Assembly (NCBI GenBank): GCA_964396185.1
Contig: CAYNEI010000012.1
Span: 1-64,000 of the forward strand
DNA: 64,000 bases
Source of the DNA: CAYNEI01 sp964396185
GTDB taxonomy: Archaea; Thermoplasmatota; SW-10-69-26
Reading direction: 5' to 3'
Position numbers and translations under genes: made by a program. Under the pieces are notes generated by a model, which was not told the origin of the DNA, did no database searches, and worked only from the letters and a program-made list of their open reading frames with translations. Positions 41,842 to 51,121 of this stretch are shown one piece after another. Each line of letters begins with the position of its first letter. The stretch's first letter is position 1.

Positions 41842-42555
41842 TCACGTACACGCCTGGCCGTTGCTAGTCCACTGCGCATCCACCAGCATGACCTCCTCGA
41901 GGTTGGCCACGACCACATCGAGCTCCAGGTGGACGTACACCGCCAAAAGCTCTCCCCCGGGACCGAAGATCAGGCCGTCGTTCATCCCGTCCGCCGGCAG
42001 GCCACCGAGGCACTCCTTGCCCCCGGCCGTCCAGAGCCCTGACCGATAGCTGCCCCCGTCGACGAGATCCTCCTCGCTGAGACCCGGCACAGCACCGTCT
42101 CCGGCCAGCCTGGCCTCCATCCCCAACGCCAGGGCATCCACCCCATGGTCACCGCCACGCAGGGCCTCGACCACTTGGTCCTCGATCCCGACCAGCGTGT
42201 CGTGCTGGACCGAGGAGGCGGCCAGCTCGATCACATGCGCTCGCGCGCTCAGGAGCACCGAGCTGTCCACCCGGGCTTGGTCCACGATCGGGTCCGTGCT
42301 GGTATCGTGGTGCATGGCAGCCAGCGAGGCGAACAACCCCACCAACCCGATGGCCAGCACGAGCAGCGCGAGCACGAGCATCCCCGCCTCATCGGTATCC
42401 GCGCGGGGCCAGCCCAGCGAGCGATCCGCGTCTGGCCTGCGCGCGTCGCCAGGTCTCGCGGACATCTCCGACCTCGCGGACACCTCCGGGCTCCCCGGCG
42501 CCTCCGGCCTCCCAGCTCCGGCATGGCTTGCAGGCTCGGACGCGCGCGCTGGCAT
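41842..42555 (-). CDS. pilin-like or TadE-like membrane protein
   Basis: A 237-residue protein from ATG 42555 (GTG 42576 possible). A charged N-terminus ends RADTDEAG, followed by a hydrophobic helix MLVLALLVLAIGLVGLFASL. This looks like a type IV pilin/TadE-type N-terminus, where a prepilin peptidase cuts before the helix. The rest is a soluble acidic domain with two Cys. First gene of an operon with a secreted beta-roll protein and a large anchored protein. A pseudopilin or surface-filament role is inferred from shape and neighbours. Confidence 0.65.
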   Translation of the reverse strand: MPARASEPASHAGAGRPEAPGSPEVSARSEMSARPGDARRPDADRSLGWPRADTDEAGMLVLALLVLAIGLVGLFASLAAMHHDTSTDPIVDQARVDSSVLLSARAHVIELAASSVQHDTLVGIEDQVVEALRGGDHGVDALALGMEARLAGDGAVPGLSEEDLVDGGSYRSGLWTAGGKECLGGLPADGMNDGLIFGPGGELLAVYVHLELDVVVANLEEVMLVDAQWTSNGQACT

Positions 42556-42713
42556 GCGCGAGGTCTGAGGGCACACTTCTCAAACCGCTATCGCTCACGG
42601 ACCTCGCCCCGCAGGCGACCAGGGCCCCTGGTCCCCACGGCTCCAGTCCCGGTTCAGAACCGGCGCATCCCGCCACGCTTATCCCCCACCTGGGTGCTTT
42701 CGGAGTGGTTCCC

Positions 42714-43013
42714 ATGTCCGACAACCCTGTCCCCGGCGTGCTGCGCGGTTTGGGTTCGATCATCGTCGCCTCGGTCGTGCTCATCGGCCTCGCGCTGCTC
42801 TACTTCATGCTCACGGCCTGGATCATCAACTTCGGCGTCAAGCAGGTCATCGGCCAACAGCCTGGTGCTGACTTCCTTGCCCTCTCAGCCGCCCTCTTGA
42901 CGGCTGGTGGGCTGGCGGGCTCGGTCATGCGAGGCGTGGCTGGCTTCTTCGGGCCTGGCTTGTCCGTGGCCGAGGACGACGAGCACGACGGCGGCGTCAG
43001 CGAGGTCCTGTAA
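42714..43013 (+). CDS. small two-TM membrane protein
   Basis: A 99-residue protein from ATG 42714. Two hydrophobic helices (SIIVASVVLIGLALLYFMLT and FLALSAALLTAGGLAGSVM) form a hairpin, and the tail is acidic (EDDEHDGGVSEVL). It is divergent from the surface operon (159 bp apart) and may share a regulatory region with it. No family recognised. Confidence 0.65.
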   Translation: MSDNPVPGVLRGLGSIIVASVVLIGLALLYFMLTAWIINFGVKQVIGQQPGADFLALSAALLTAGGLAGSVMRGVAGFFGPGLSVAEDDEHDGGVSEVL

Positions 43014-43077
43014 GCCTCCTTCCGTTACGGAGTCCCAGACCCGAACCCTTCTTGTGCCACCCAGCCGATGCCGGTCC

Positions 43078-43263
43078 ATGGGTGAAGCCGCCCGCCGGGT
43101 TTTCCGGGAGCGCACCACCGCCGCCGAGCGCGTGGACATCGGGCTCCAGATGGCAGATGAGGCTGTCGAGCGGCTGATCGCGACGATCGAGGTTCCAGAG
43201 GGCCTCTCGGGCGAGGAGCGCGCGCGGTTCCTGGTAAAGGCCATCCGGGCCAGGGAGGAATGA
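43078..43263 (+). CDS. small antitoxin-like partner of NTase
   Basis: A 61-residue charged helical protein from ATG 43078 (MGEAARRVFRERTTAAERVD). The next gene begins 2 bp after its stop and is a nucleotidyltransferase, so by position it is the antitoxin of a TA-like pair. The sequence IGLQMADEAVERLIATIEVP has no clear RHH strand. It resembles the short helical antitoxin-like proteins that precede AbiEii/DUF6036-type NTases. Inference from context. Confidence 0.6.
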   Translation: MGEAARRVFRERTTAAERVDIGLQMADEAVERLIATIEVPEGLSGEERARFLVKAIRAREE

Positions 43264-43264
43264 C

Positions 43265-43837
43265 GTGGGGTTCGCCGAGGACCTCGACCCCCTCTTCAAC
43301 GTCCTCGAAGAGGCCGGGCACGAGTTCATGGTCGTGGGCGGCCTGGCCATGGATGCGCTGGGTGTCCCCCGGTCCACGGTGGCCATCGACATCCAGATCC
43401 GCTTCGATCCCGCCGATTTGGGTACGAGCTCGTACTTCCTCGGGTGGTTCATCGACGAGCGTTCCCACGACGAGGTCTTCGACCAAGTCACGTTGATCGT
43501 GCACGCACCCAGCTCCCCCCGGCCCGTCGAGCTCTTCCTCACGGACCACTGGTTCACAAGCCAGGCCCTGGACCGGAGAGAGCACCTGCAAGCCACCTCC
43601 GTCGGCAGGGCCTTCCCGCTCCCCACACCGGAGGATTTCGTCCTGCTCAAGGGCGCTTACTGGCGCCACCCCTCCCGCTCGCCGCGCAAGGCAGCCCAAG
43701 ACGGCGTGGACATCGAATCGGTGCTCGCCGCCAACCTGGGTGAGCTCGACCTCACGTACTTGGAGGAGAACGCCCGCAAGCTCGAGATTTGGGAACCGAT
43801 CCTCGCCATCCTGGACGATCTCGACGCGGGACCCTGA
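43265..43837 (+). CDS. nucleotidyltransferase-fold protein, atypical catalytic motif
   Basis: A 190-residue protein from GTG 43265. MVVGGLAMDALGVPR followed by TVAIDIQIRF matches the AbiEii/DUF6036-type NTase core, and LPTPEDFVLLKGAYWRHPSR is the usual later helix. The catalytic pair normally reads D-x-D but here reads D-I-Q, so the second Asp is missing and activity is doubtful. LDLTYLEENARKLEI is typical of the C-terminus. Paired with the small gene just upstream. Confidence 0.72.
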   Translation: MGFAEDLDPLFNVLEEAGHEFMVVGGLAMDALGVPRSTVAIDIQIRFDPADLGTSSYFLGWFIDERSHDEVFDQVTLIVHAPSSPRPVELFLTDHWFTSQALDRREHLQATSVGRAFPLPTPEDFVLLKGAYWRHPSRSPRKAAQDGVDIESVLAANLGELDLTYLEENARKLEIWEPILAILDDLDAGP

Positions 43838-43923
43838 GCCCTACCCCGGGCCCCGTCGTTCGCCTCCAGCTCGAACCAGTTCCCGCAACCCTTCTACCCT
43901 TGACCCGCGTTGGCTGGCCTCCT

Positions 43924-46626
43924 GTGCCCTTCCGGAGAGCCCGCACGATCGATGAGCTCTACGAGCTCACCCGCGATGCTGATCTCGTCCTCACCCCGGA
44001 TGCGCCCTTGGCGCTGGCCTTGAACCGACGCGTTTCCGAGCCCCGGCTGGGCGTGTTCGCATCCACCCCGGCCAACTACGTGCGCCGCGGGCTTGATCTG
44101 CCGGACAAGCGCGAGCTGTTCCACGAGGTCATCCGCCGCACGGAGATCCCGTGGAAGCGCGCCGCTGCGACCCTCGAGCTCGTGCTCAAAGCCTGGGAGG
44201 AGACCGGCCAACGCGAGGGCATCCTGGCCTACCCTACCTACGTGGATCGTGCCACCCGGGAGATCGTCGAGGTGCTCGCCACGGTGGAGAGCCAGCACCG
44301 CGCGCGCGCTGAGCTCCAGATCCCGGACGATCTCAAGGTGTCGGTCATCGGCCTGGAGGACTTCTCGGCCCTGGACCGTAGCATCCTGCCCAGCCAGGTG
44401 AGCCAGGTGGAACGCTTCGTCCCCGGAGAGCGCTTCGAGCTTCCAGGCGTGCACCTGGTCCCGAGCAGCGGGGCCGTGGTGGGGACCCTGGAGGCGCTGA
44501 TCACGCCGGACAACGCCGGCGAGACCGCCATCGTGCTCGACCCGGCGGGCGCGATCCGCCCCATGGTCGAGTCCATGTTGGACGCCCGGGGTATCCCGTA
44601 CCGCACCGATGAGGGCCTCAGCGCCGATGGCGCCGTGCGCGCCTTCCTGCGTCTCGTGCGCTTCGGGCTCTCCCGGGATCGGCTGCGCGGCCGGGACGTG
44701 CGCGGCGTTCTCTCCGGGCTGGGCATCCGGCTTTGGCCCACCGAGGACGACAAGCGCTTGGACCAGATGCGCTCGCCTGCAGCTGGCGAGGTGCTCGGCT
44801 TCTGGCAGGAGCTTGAGCAACGCCGCATGGGCGAGGCGCTCGATCGCTTCCAGGAGCTCGTGGGCACAGAGCAGGGCAGCCGGGGGGCCTCGAATCTCGA
44901 GCCCGTGCGCGAGCTGGTGCGCGAGCTCGGCCTCACGGATGCGCCGGTCACCACGGGCGTGTTGAACGGCCTGGAGTTCTACCTCGACACCTTCGAGATC
45001 GGCACCGAGCGCCACGACGAGGGTGTCTTGCTCGCCTCCGCGCTCTCCAACGCCTACGTCGACGCCGCCCGCGTCTTCTATCTCGGCATGGATGCCGCCT
45101 GGAACGAGGACGTCCCCAACCTCCCCTGGATCGTCCCCAAGGAACGCAAGGCAGCCAACCGCCGCCGATTCGAGCTGCTCGTCCAGAACGGCCGGCAACC
45201 GGTCTACCTGGTCCAGGACACCCGCGAGGGCCACCCGGTGGTCCCGTGCTTCCACTTCCACGAGCTCCTCGACGACATGGACGACATGGACGAGATGGAT
45301 GACCTGGCCACCTTGGACGAGCCCTTCCAACGGTTCACCGACCTGGACCCCACCCCCATCGCTCCCCCCGAGCCAGCCGCGGGCCCCGGCTTCCAGCACG
45401 CGCCCATCGAGGGCGCAGGGGATGAGGGCCCGGACCTTGAGCCCATCACGACGCTCTCAGCCAGCTCGCTCAACAAGCTGCTCGTCTGCCCGCGGGACTA
45501 CTTCATGGACCGCCTGGTCCGCACCCCCGAGGCTGCGCCCCTGGTGCGCGGGAGCCTTTTCCACGCCTTCGCCGAGGCCTACGTCAACGCGCCTGATGCC
45601 TTCGCCACCGACGAGGCCATGGGAGAGGTCACCGAGCTCCTGCTCGAGCACCTGGCCGCCTTCCTGGAGGACGAGGACCAGGCCACCGCGCGCACCGAGA
45701 TCCGCGTCGGCCTGGGCAACCTGAAGGGCTGGTTGGAGGCCAACCCGCCCCGCCCGGGGGGTGTGCCGGCGGGGTACGCCGCGCCTGAGCAGGGAGAGTA
45801 CGAGCACCGCAACGTGGTCAGCGACCACTTCGACATCGAGCTCACCTCGCCTCAGACCGAGCGCTGGTTCGAGCACGAGGGTATCGCACTCAAGGGCAAG
45901 GTCGACCTGGTCCACAGCACCGAGCACCTGGTGGACTACAAGTCCGGCAAGAACCCGGACAGCTCAGGCAAGACCATGCGCAAGGCGTTGCCTGAAGAGG
46001 AGGCCGACGAGGCCGGCGTGCAACCCTCGGTCTACCTGGCCCACCATCGCCACCACGCCCCGGACCGCACGCTGCGGTTCACCTTTTTGGACTTCCTCTC
46101 CAACACCAACGACGTGCTGCGCGGCGATGCCAGCCTGTCGGACACCGAGCGCGTGGTCTGGTACCACGACCGCAGCTTCCCCGACCACGTGGCCACCCGT
46201 CAGGCCTACGAGTGGGTGCAGTCCAGCGCCAAGCGAGAGGACGTCATCGGTACCGTGGGCTACGCCGCCTGGCAGCGCTTCTGGACCCAGCACGCCGACG
46301 CCCTGCCGCCCTTCACCGACGCCGATGCCGTGCTCGGCAGCGAGCTCTGCGAGGCCTTCATCGCGCTGGGCAAGGAGAAGCGCGGGGACTTCGGCCTCAC
46401 CGAGGACGCGTGCACCTCCACGCTCAAGCAGCTCGTCAAGCTCAGAGAGCAACACCTCTTCCGCGAGGACCTGGACGCCTTCCAGGACCGCGTGCTCGCC
46501 CTGCGGGACACCCTCAACGAGGTGTGGCTGCCCGGCCGGTTCCCTGTCGGCCACGTGGATGCAGACAAGCGTGCGCATCCTGATCTGGTGCTCACCGAGC
46601 TCGACCCCCGGGAGGGGAGCCCATGA
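43924..46626 (+). CDS. AddB/RecB-family exonuclease-like protein
   Basis: A 900-residue protein. GTG 43924 is chosen because the frame upstream overlaps the preceding gene. The N-terminal two-thirds resembles an inactivated helicase-like region (LEALITPDNAGETAIVLDPA) with no Walker A. The C-terminal third carries a PF12705-type nuclease: SASSLNKLLVCPRDYFMDRL, VRGSLFHAFAEAY, and GKVDLVHSTEHLVDYKSGK (D, then D-x-K). An acidic patch, DDMDDMDEMDD, sits between. It overlaps the next helicase gene by 4 bp, an AddB-AddA arrangement for processing double-strand ends. Confidence 0.8.
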   Translation: MPFRRARTIDELYELTRDADLVLTPDAPLALALNRRVSEPRLGVFASTPANYVRRGLDLPDKRELFHEVIRRTEIPWKRAAATLELVLKAWEETGQREGILAYPTYVDRATREIVEVLATVESQHRARAELQIPDDLKVSVIGLEDFSALDRSILPSQVSQVERFVPGERFELPGVHLVPSSGAVVGTLEALITPDNAGETAIVLDPAGAIRPMVESMLDARGIPYRTDEGLSADGAVRAFLRLVRFGLSRDRLRGRDVRGVLSGLGIRLWPTEDDKRLDQMRSPAAGEVLGFWQELEQRRMGEALDRFQELVGTEQGSRGASNLEPVRELVRELGLTDAPVTTGVLNGLEFYLDTFEIGTERHDEGVLLASALSNAYVDAARVFYLGMDAAWNEDVPNLPWIVPKERKAANRRRFELLVQNGRQPVYLVQDTREGHPVVPCFHFHELLDDMDDMDEMDDLATLDEPFQRFTDLDPTPIAPPEPAAGPGFQHAPIEGAGDEGPDLEPITTLSASSLNKLLVCPRDYFMDRLVRTPEAAPLVRGSLFHAFAEAYVNAPDAFATDEAMGEVTELLLEHLAAFLEDEDQATARTEIRVGLGNLKGWLEANPPRPGGVPAGYAAPEQGEYEHRNVVSDHFDIELTSPQTERWFEHEGIALKGKVDLVHSTEHLVDYKSGKNPDSSGKTMRKALPEEEADEAGVQPSVYLAHHRHHAPDRTLRFTFLDFLSNTNDVLRGDASLSDTERVVWYHDRSFPDHVATRQAYEWVQSSAKREDVIGTVGYAAWQRFWTQHADALPPFTDADAVLGSELCEAFIALGKEKRGDFGLTEDACTSTLKQLVKLREQHLFREDLDAFQDRVLALRDTLNEVWLPGRFPVGHVDADKRAHPDLVLTELDPREGSP

Positions 46627-49517
46627 GCGCGCCCACACCGAACAAGAAGCAGGCCGAGCTCATCGAGACCACCCAAGGCACGGTGCTCGTAGATGCCGGC
46701 GCGGGCACGGGCAAGACGTTCACCATCGCGCGCCGCTACCTCCACATCCTGGAGACCCGGGACGTGGACATCCAGGACGTGGTGCTCATCACGTTCACGA
46801 ACAACGCCGCCGAGGAGATGCGCGAACGCATCCTCCACCTGGGCGATCGACCCCCCACCGAGATCCAGGACGCCCCCATCAGCACCTTCCACGCGCTGGC
46901 CAAGCGGGTGCTCGAGCAACGCGGCATGGAAGCACCCAGCCACCTCGGCCTCCAGGAGACCCTGGCCCCGAACTTCACGGTGGTGGAGAACGAGGTCCTG
47001 GAGCGCGAGCTCTTCGAAGACTTCCTGCGCGGCTTCCGCACCCGCCACCCCGAGCACGCTGACCGCTTCGCCACCCTCTACGACCCTGCCAACCTCCTCT
47101 CGCTCATCAAGGGCCTGGCCGCCAAGGGCATCTTCCCCACCACCCAGGGCTGGTACCGGGATGGCGAGGCCCACCTGGACGGGGACCGCGACGCTTTCCT
47201 CACGCTTTTCGACCAGGCCAACGCCCAGGAGGACAACCGCCAGTCCAAGCTGCGCAGTGATCTGGGCAAGTGGAAGAAGAGGCTCTTCCTCCCAGAGGCA
47301 CCCGGCCCCAACGAGGTGCGCGGGGCAGGCAAGCAGGTGGACCGATCGTGGGGCGAGCAGGCCTTCGACGACGACCGCGCCGAGCTCAAGGCCTTCCTCC
47401 ACGACGTCTACCTCTCGTATCTAGACTACACCCTCAAGCGCAACACCCTCAACTTCGGCTTCCTGCTCCTGTTCGCCTACGTGCTCCTGGTCGAGGACAC
47501 CCGGCTGCGCGAGCAGCTCCAGGTCCCCTACGTCATGATCGACGAGTTCCAGGACACCAGCGAGATCCAGATCCAGCTCGCCCTGCTCTTGTGCAAGCAG
47601 CCCAACCTCTGCTGCGTGGGCGACTGGAAGCAGGCCATCTACAGCTTCCAGTACGCAGACGTGGACAACATCCTGGACTTCGAGCACCGCGTGGCCCAGT
47701 ACGCCGATGCCCTCAACCAGGACACCCAGCGCGTTCCCACCGCCCAGGCCTTCACCGGCTCGCTCACCCGCATCGACTTGGTGGAGAACTACCGCAGCAC
47801 GGATGGGATCCTGCGCATGGCAGAGGAGGCGCTCGTGGTGCCCGGCACCACGAAGGAGCGCCTGGACGCAGCGGCCATCAAGCAGCGCATCGTGCAGCTC
47901 GTCTCCAACGCCAAGCTCCCGGCCAGCCAGATCCAGGCCTACCAGAGCGACCGGGAGGTCGACCTGGTGCTCGACCGCATCCAGCACATGGTGGGCCACA
48001 ACGGCTACAGCATCGAGGACGAGTCCACGCGCAAGGACGTGGACGCCGACCCCAAGCCCCGAGCCCCGGGTTACGGCGACATCGCCGTGCTCACCCGGAC
48101 CCGCTCGTTCGCGCTGCGTCTCCAAGAGCGGGCCAAGCAGTTGGGGGTCCCGGTGGCCTTCGAGGGCGGCGTGGAGGTCTTCTCCACCGACCCCGGCAAG
48201 CTGCTGTTAGCCTGGCTTCGCATCCTGGAGGACAAGCACTCCGATCGAGGGTGGGCGGTGGTGCTGGAGCACGCGGGCTACAAGCTCCACGAGGCCGAAC
48301 ACATCCTCTCCGAGGGCATCTACCCCGAGGACATGTGGGCGTTCCGCTCCGAGCTTGGCCGCCAGGCCTCCATCGGTGCCCAGACCCGCTTGGTCTTCCA
48401 GCGCTACGGGCTCCAGAACGGTATCACCGAGGCGCTGGTGGCCACGCTGCAAGCCACCTTCGAGGCCAGTGGCCTGACCCCCAGCGAGATCGTGCGCTTC
48501 GCTGAAGACAACCTGGAGGCCGGCACCACGGTCAACGTGGACGACCACCCAGGCGGGGAGGTGGTCACGATCCAGACGATCCACGCGGCCAAGGGGCTCG
48601 AGTACCCCATCGTCATCGTGGCCGACATCAACCAAGCCCGATTCCCATCCACCGGCGGCGGCTACCCGTCCGTGATCACCTACCGCGACCCGGTGGGCCT
48701 GCGCGAGAGCAAGCGCCAGGCAGCCCCCACAGGCCAGGCCTACAGCTACGACCACTGGCCCACCGTGCTCTGCCACACAGCCCTGCCCACGACGGACCAC
48801 GACGAAGAGCGCAGGCTCTTCTACGTCGCCATGAGCCGAGCCGAGCAGCACCTCCTGCTCACCGCCACCCGGCAGCGGGCCAGCCCGTTCTTCACCGAGC
48901 TCGGCCTCGAGCCGCGTGAGCTGGACCCTGCACCTGAACTCGTTGAGCTCGACGCCCGGAAGCGACCCGACCCCCTGGAGCTCGCGGACCCGGGCCGCTC
49001 TGGGCCCATACGTGTGGTGGTGGGTCAGCTCGCAGGCGAGCTCGAGACCACAGGCGGCCGGGGCAAGGCCTTCGGACAGCGTCTCCACGACTTCGCTGCA
49101 CGCTACGCCCGGGCCGAGCAGGTGGAGCCGGACACCGCCGACGAGCGCCACGCCGCTGCCATCATCGACGAGCTGGCCGGCACGATCCGAGCCGAGGTCC
49201 CCTGCACGCTACCCGTGGAGATCGACGGTGAGCGCTACGTGATCGACGGGACCATCGATCTGCTGGCTGAGAGCGAGACCACGATCCACGTGGTGGACTG
49301 GAAGACCACGCCACCTGGCCAGGGCCACGAGGTCTACGCCACCCAGGTCGGCCTCTACGCGCGCGCCGTCCAAGACGTGCACCCCGACAAGAGCGTGGAG
49401 GGATGGGTCGTCTACACCGAGGATGGCAGCCGCAAGCCCGTGCCACCGCTCCCCAAGCCTGAGCTCGACGCCCTGGTGGATGGCTACCAGGCGCGCGCCA
49501 CTGCGCTCAAGGGGTGA
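46623..49517 (+). CDS. AddA/RecB-like helicase-nuclease
   Basis: A 964-residue SF1 helicase with a fused nuclease. Walker A is VDAGAGTGKTFTIA (about 23-34), motif Ia ITFTNNAAEEMRERI, Walker B VMIDEFQDTSEIQ, motif III GDWKQAIYSFQYAD, motif V QTIHAAKGLEYPIVI and motif VI EERRLFYVAMSRAEQH. The C-terminal nuclease has YVIDGTIDLL and IHVVDWKTT, then YATQVGLYARAV, the RecB/AddA pattern. It is coupled to the AddB-like gene (ATGA at 46623). Together they would resect DNA breaks. Archaea mostly use HerA-NurA for this, so the pair stands out. Confidence 0.86.
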   Translation: MSAPTPNKKQAELIETTQGTVLVDAGAGTGKTFTIARRYLHILETRDVDIQDVVLITFTNNAAEEMRERILHLGDRPPTEIQDAPISTFHALAKRVLEQRGMEAPSHLGLQETLAPNFTVVENEVLERELFEDFLRGFRTRHPEHADRFATLYDPANLLSLIKGLAAKGIFPTTQGWYRDGEAHLDGDRDAFLTLFDQANAQEDNRQSKLRSDLGKWKKRLFLPEAPGPNEVRGAGKQVDRSWGEQAFDDDRAELKAFLHDVYLSYLDYTLKRNTLNFGFLLLFAYVLLVEDTRLREQLQVPYVMIDEFQDTSEIQIQLALLLCKQPNLCCVGDWKQAIYSFQYADVDNILDFEHRVAQYADALNQDTQRVPTAQAFTGSLTRIDLVENYRSTDGILRMAEEALVVPGTTKERLDAAAIKQRIVQLVSNAKLPASQIQAYQSDREVDLVLDRIQHMVGHNGYSIEDESTRKDVDADPKPRAPGYGDIAVLTRTRSFALRLQERAKQLGVPVAFEGGVEVFSTDPGKLLLAWLRILEDKHSDRGWAVVLEHAGYKLHEAEHILSEGIYPEDMWAFRSELGRQASIGAQTRLVFQRYGLQNGITEALVATLQATFEASGLTPSEIVRFAEDNLEAGTTVNVDDHPGGEVVTIQTIHAAKGLEYPIVIVADINQARFPSTGGGYPSVITYRDPVGLRESKRQAAPTGQAYSYDHWPTVLCHTALPTTDHDEERRLFYVAMSRAEQHLLLTATRQRASPFFTELGLEPRELDPAPELVELDARKRPDPLELADPGRSGPIRVVVGQLAGELETTGGRGKAFGQRLHDFAARYARAEQVEPDTADERHAAAIIDELAGTIRAEVPCTLPVEIDGERYVIDGTIDLLAESETTIHVVDWKTTPPGQGHEVYATQVGLYARAVQDVHPDKSVEGWVVYTEDGSRKPVPPLPKPELDALVDGYQARATALKG

Positions 49518-49900
49518 ACAGAGAGTTTATGGCAAGCGGATCCTACGTTCAACCAGGTGACACCGTGGTTCTCCACAAGCGGCTGATCGACATCGTCCCC
49601 CATGCCTACCACCGGGCACTGGAGCGGTTCCGGTTGGCCAAGGCCGATGCCACGGCTGCGATCCGCCAAGCCCTGCGCAAGGGCACGTGGTACGAGAACC
49701 CCAGCGAGCCCGACGAGTTCCTCGTGATCCACCGCTACCGAAACCAGGTGCTCCACGTCATCGCCAAGCTCGAGCCCCGACGGATCACCGTGACCACCCT
49801 CTACCCCATGCGCAACACGGCCAAGGTGCGCGCCTACATGCAGCACAGCCCAGCGCTTGACGCGCGCGCCATCGCTCAACGGTACCAGTTGGTCAACTAA
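49514..49900 (+). CDS. DUF4258-like small protein
   Basis: A 128-residue protein starting at GTG 49514 (overlapping the previous stop) or ATG 49529. YHRALERFRLAKADATAAIR, then RKGTWYENPSE and FLVIHRYRNQVLHVIAKLEP, then ITVTTLYP, matches the DUF4258/BrnT-like alpha-beta fold, in which an H-x3-R helix precedes a beta hairpin. Such proteins can be RNase-like toxins, but no antitoxin partner is seen. It lies at the end of the AddAB-like operon. Confidence 0.62.
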   Translation: MNREFMASGSYVQPGDTVVLHKRLIDIVPHAYHRALERFRLAKADATAAIRQALRKGTWYENPSEPDEFLVIHRYRNQVLHVIAKLEPRRITVTTLYPMRNTAKVRAYMQHSPALDARAIAQRYQLVN

Positions 49901-50547
49901 GTGGTCCGCGTTCGCGGGCCACTCCAGCGCACGCGGCGCAAGTTGTCTGGCGTCACCACGCCCCGTACCACGCCGAAGCGCTCCACCAACCGGATCGGAG
50001 GCCCCTGATCGAGACGGTCGCGCACCTGGGTCACCGTGGCCTCGTGGTCCACCGCGGCTGGCAGCGCATCCAGCAAGGCATCTAGCACGCTTCCCACCTC
50101 CGCCTGGGGATCCACGCCGCCGCCTGTGAGCAGGGCCTCGACCCGGTGACGAGCGATGAGACCGGTGTAGCTGCGCTGCTTGTCCCGGAACGGCATCCAG
50201 GAGAAGCCGCGGGTGGCGAGCTCGTCGTAGAGGCGCTGGATCGTCCAGGTCGAGTAGGCGGCCTCCACCGGGCTGGTCATCACCTCGGCCACCGGCGCGT
50301 CGGGGGCCACCAGGTTGTCTCGGTGGTACTCCACCAGGGCTCGCAGCACGGCTGCGCCCGTCTGGTAGGTCACGTCCTGGCCGAGCTCCAGGCGCGCCAC
50401 GGAGGACTTGTGGACGCCGGCCAGGTTCGCGATGGAGCGCTGGCTGAGTTCGCGGTGGGTGTGTTTCATCCAGGCGACGTAGCTGCGCAGATCCTCCAGG
50501 TTCGGCGCGGCGGGGAGCGGCTCCACACCCTCACCACGCGGGGCCAC
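49897..50547 (-). CDS. HTH-CBS transcription regulator
   Basis: A 216-residue protein. Residues 15-70 are a Cro/XRE-type helix-turn-helix (LSQRSIANLAGVHKSSVARL). Residues 85-215 form two CBS motifs (VAEVMTSPVEAAYSTWTIQR, TRGFSWMPFRDKQRSYTGLI, and GPPIRLVERFGVVRGVVTPD). HTH-CBS proteins are a common archaeal regulator type whose CBS pair senses adenine nucleotides or SAM. Start GTG 50547. It converges on the DUF4258-like gene with a 4-bp overlap of stop codons. Confidence 0.8.
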   Translation of the reverse strand: MAPRGEGVEPLPAAPNLEDLRSYVAWMKHTHRELSQRSIANLAGVHKSSVARLELGQDVTYQTGAAVLRALVEYHRDNLVAPDAPVAEVMTSPVEAAYSTWTIQRLYDELATRGFSWMPFRDKQRSYTGLIARHRVEALLTGGGVDPQAEVGSVLDALLDALPAAVDHEATVTQVRDRLDQGPPIRLVERFGVVRGVVTPDNLRRVRWSGPRTRTT

Positions 50548-50623
50548 CCCAAGAGGCTTCGCCTCGGTATCGAACCAGCCTGTCGGGGTGCTTCAAGGGG
50601 ACCCCCCGGTTGGCTGGGGTGGT

Positions 50624-50983
50624 ATGCCTGGAACGACCACGACAGCGACCCCGAGAACGACCTCGACACCGACTCCGGCTGGGCCCCCCTTGGACCCGGC
50701 CGTGCGCGCCCGTTTGAACCTGCCGAACACCCGCGCCCACAAGCCGACCCACTCGCGTCGCCCCGCCCAGCCGCGCCGGACCATCGTCGGCGCCATCGAC
50801 GCCTCCGAGGCCAGCGCTGGCGTGGCCACCGGCGAGCTCGCCGTCCACCGCCTCGAGATCGTGGACGGGGAGCTCACGGCCAGCGTGCACCGGCCCGGTG
50901 AGCCCGGGGCCTGGCTCGTCGAGCGCCTGGAGACCGAGCAGGGAGCACCTGATGCGCCGGCTGGACCGTGGCCGGACGCCTAG
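50624..50983 (+). CDS. hypothetical small protein
   Basis: A 119-residue frame from ATG 50624. The first third is Thr/Pro-rich and looks disordered (TTTTATPRTTSTPTPAGPP). The rest (RRTIVGAIDASEASAGVATG, then ELAVHRLEIVDGELTASVHR) alternates beta strands. No family recognised, and composition at the N-terminus is poor, so the gene may start later or not be real. Confidence 0.42.
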   Translation: MPGTTTTATPRTTSTPTPAGPPLDPAVRARLNLPNTRAHKPTHSRRPAQPRRTIVGAIDASEASAGVATGELAVHRLEIVDGELTASVHRPGEPGAWLVERLETEQGAPDAPAGPWPDA

Positions 50984-51121
50984 GGGGTAGATTCACCCGC
51001 CTCCCCTGGCCACGTTGATGGCTGTGCCGGCCCTCCATCGCCCATGGCTACCCGCGAGGCATCCAAGCAGGGCAAGGACGGGCCACAAACCAGAAATATC
51101 GGGCTACACTTAGGGTTCTGT

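Noticed and set aside
43894..45399. 501-codon antisense frame opposite the AddB-like gene
   Set aside because: Same shadow pattern (Leu/Glu/Val/His-rich), no motifs, and it spans two plus-strand genes.
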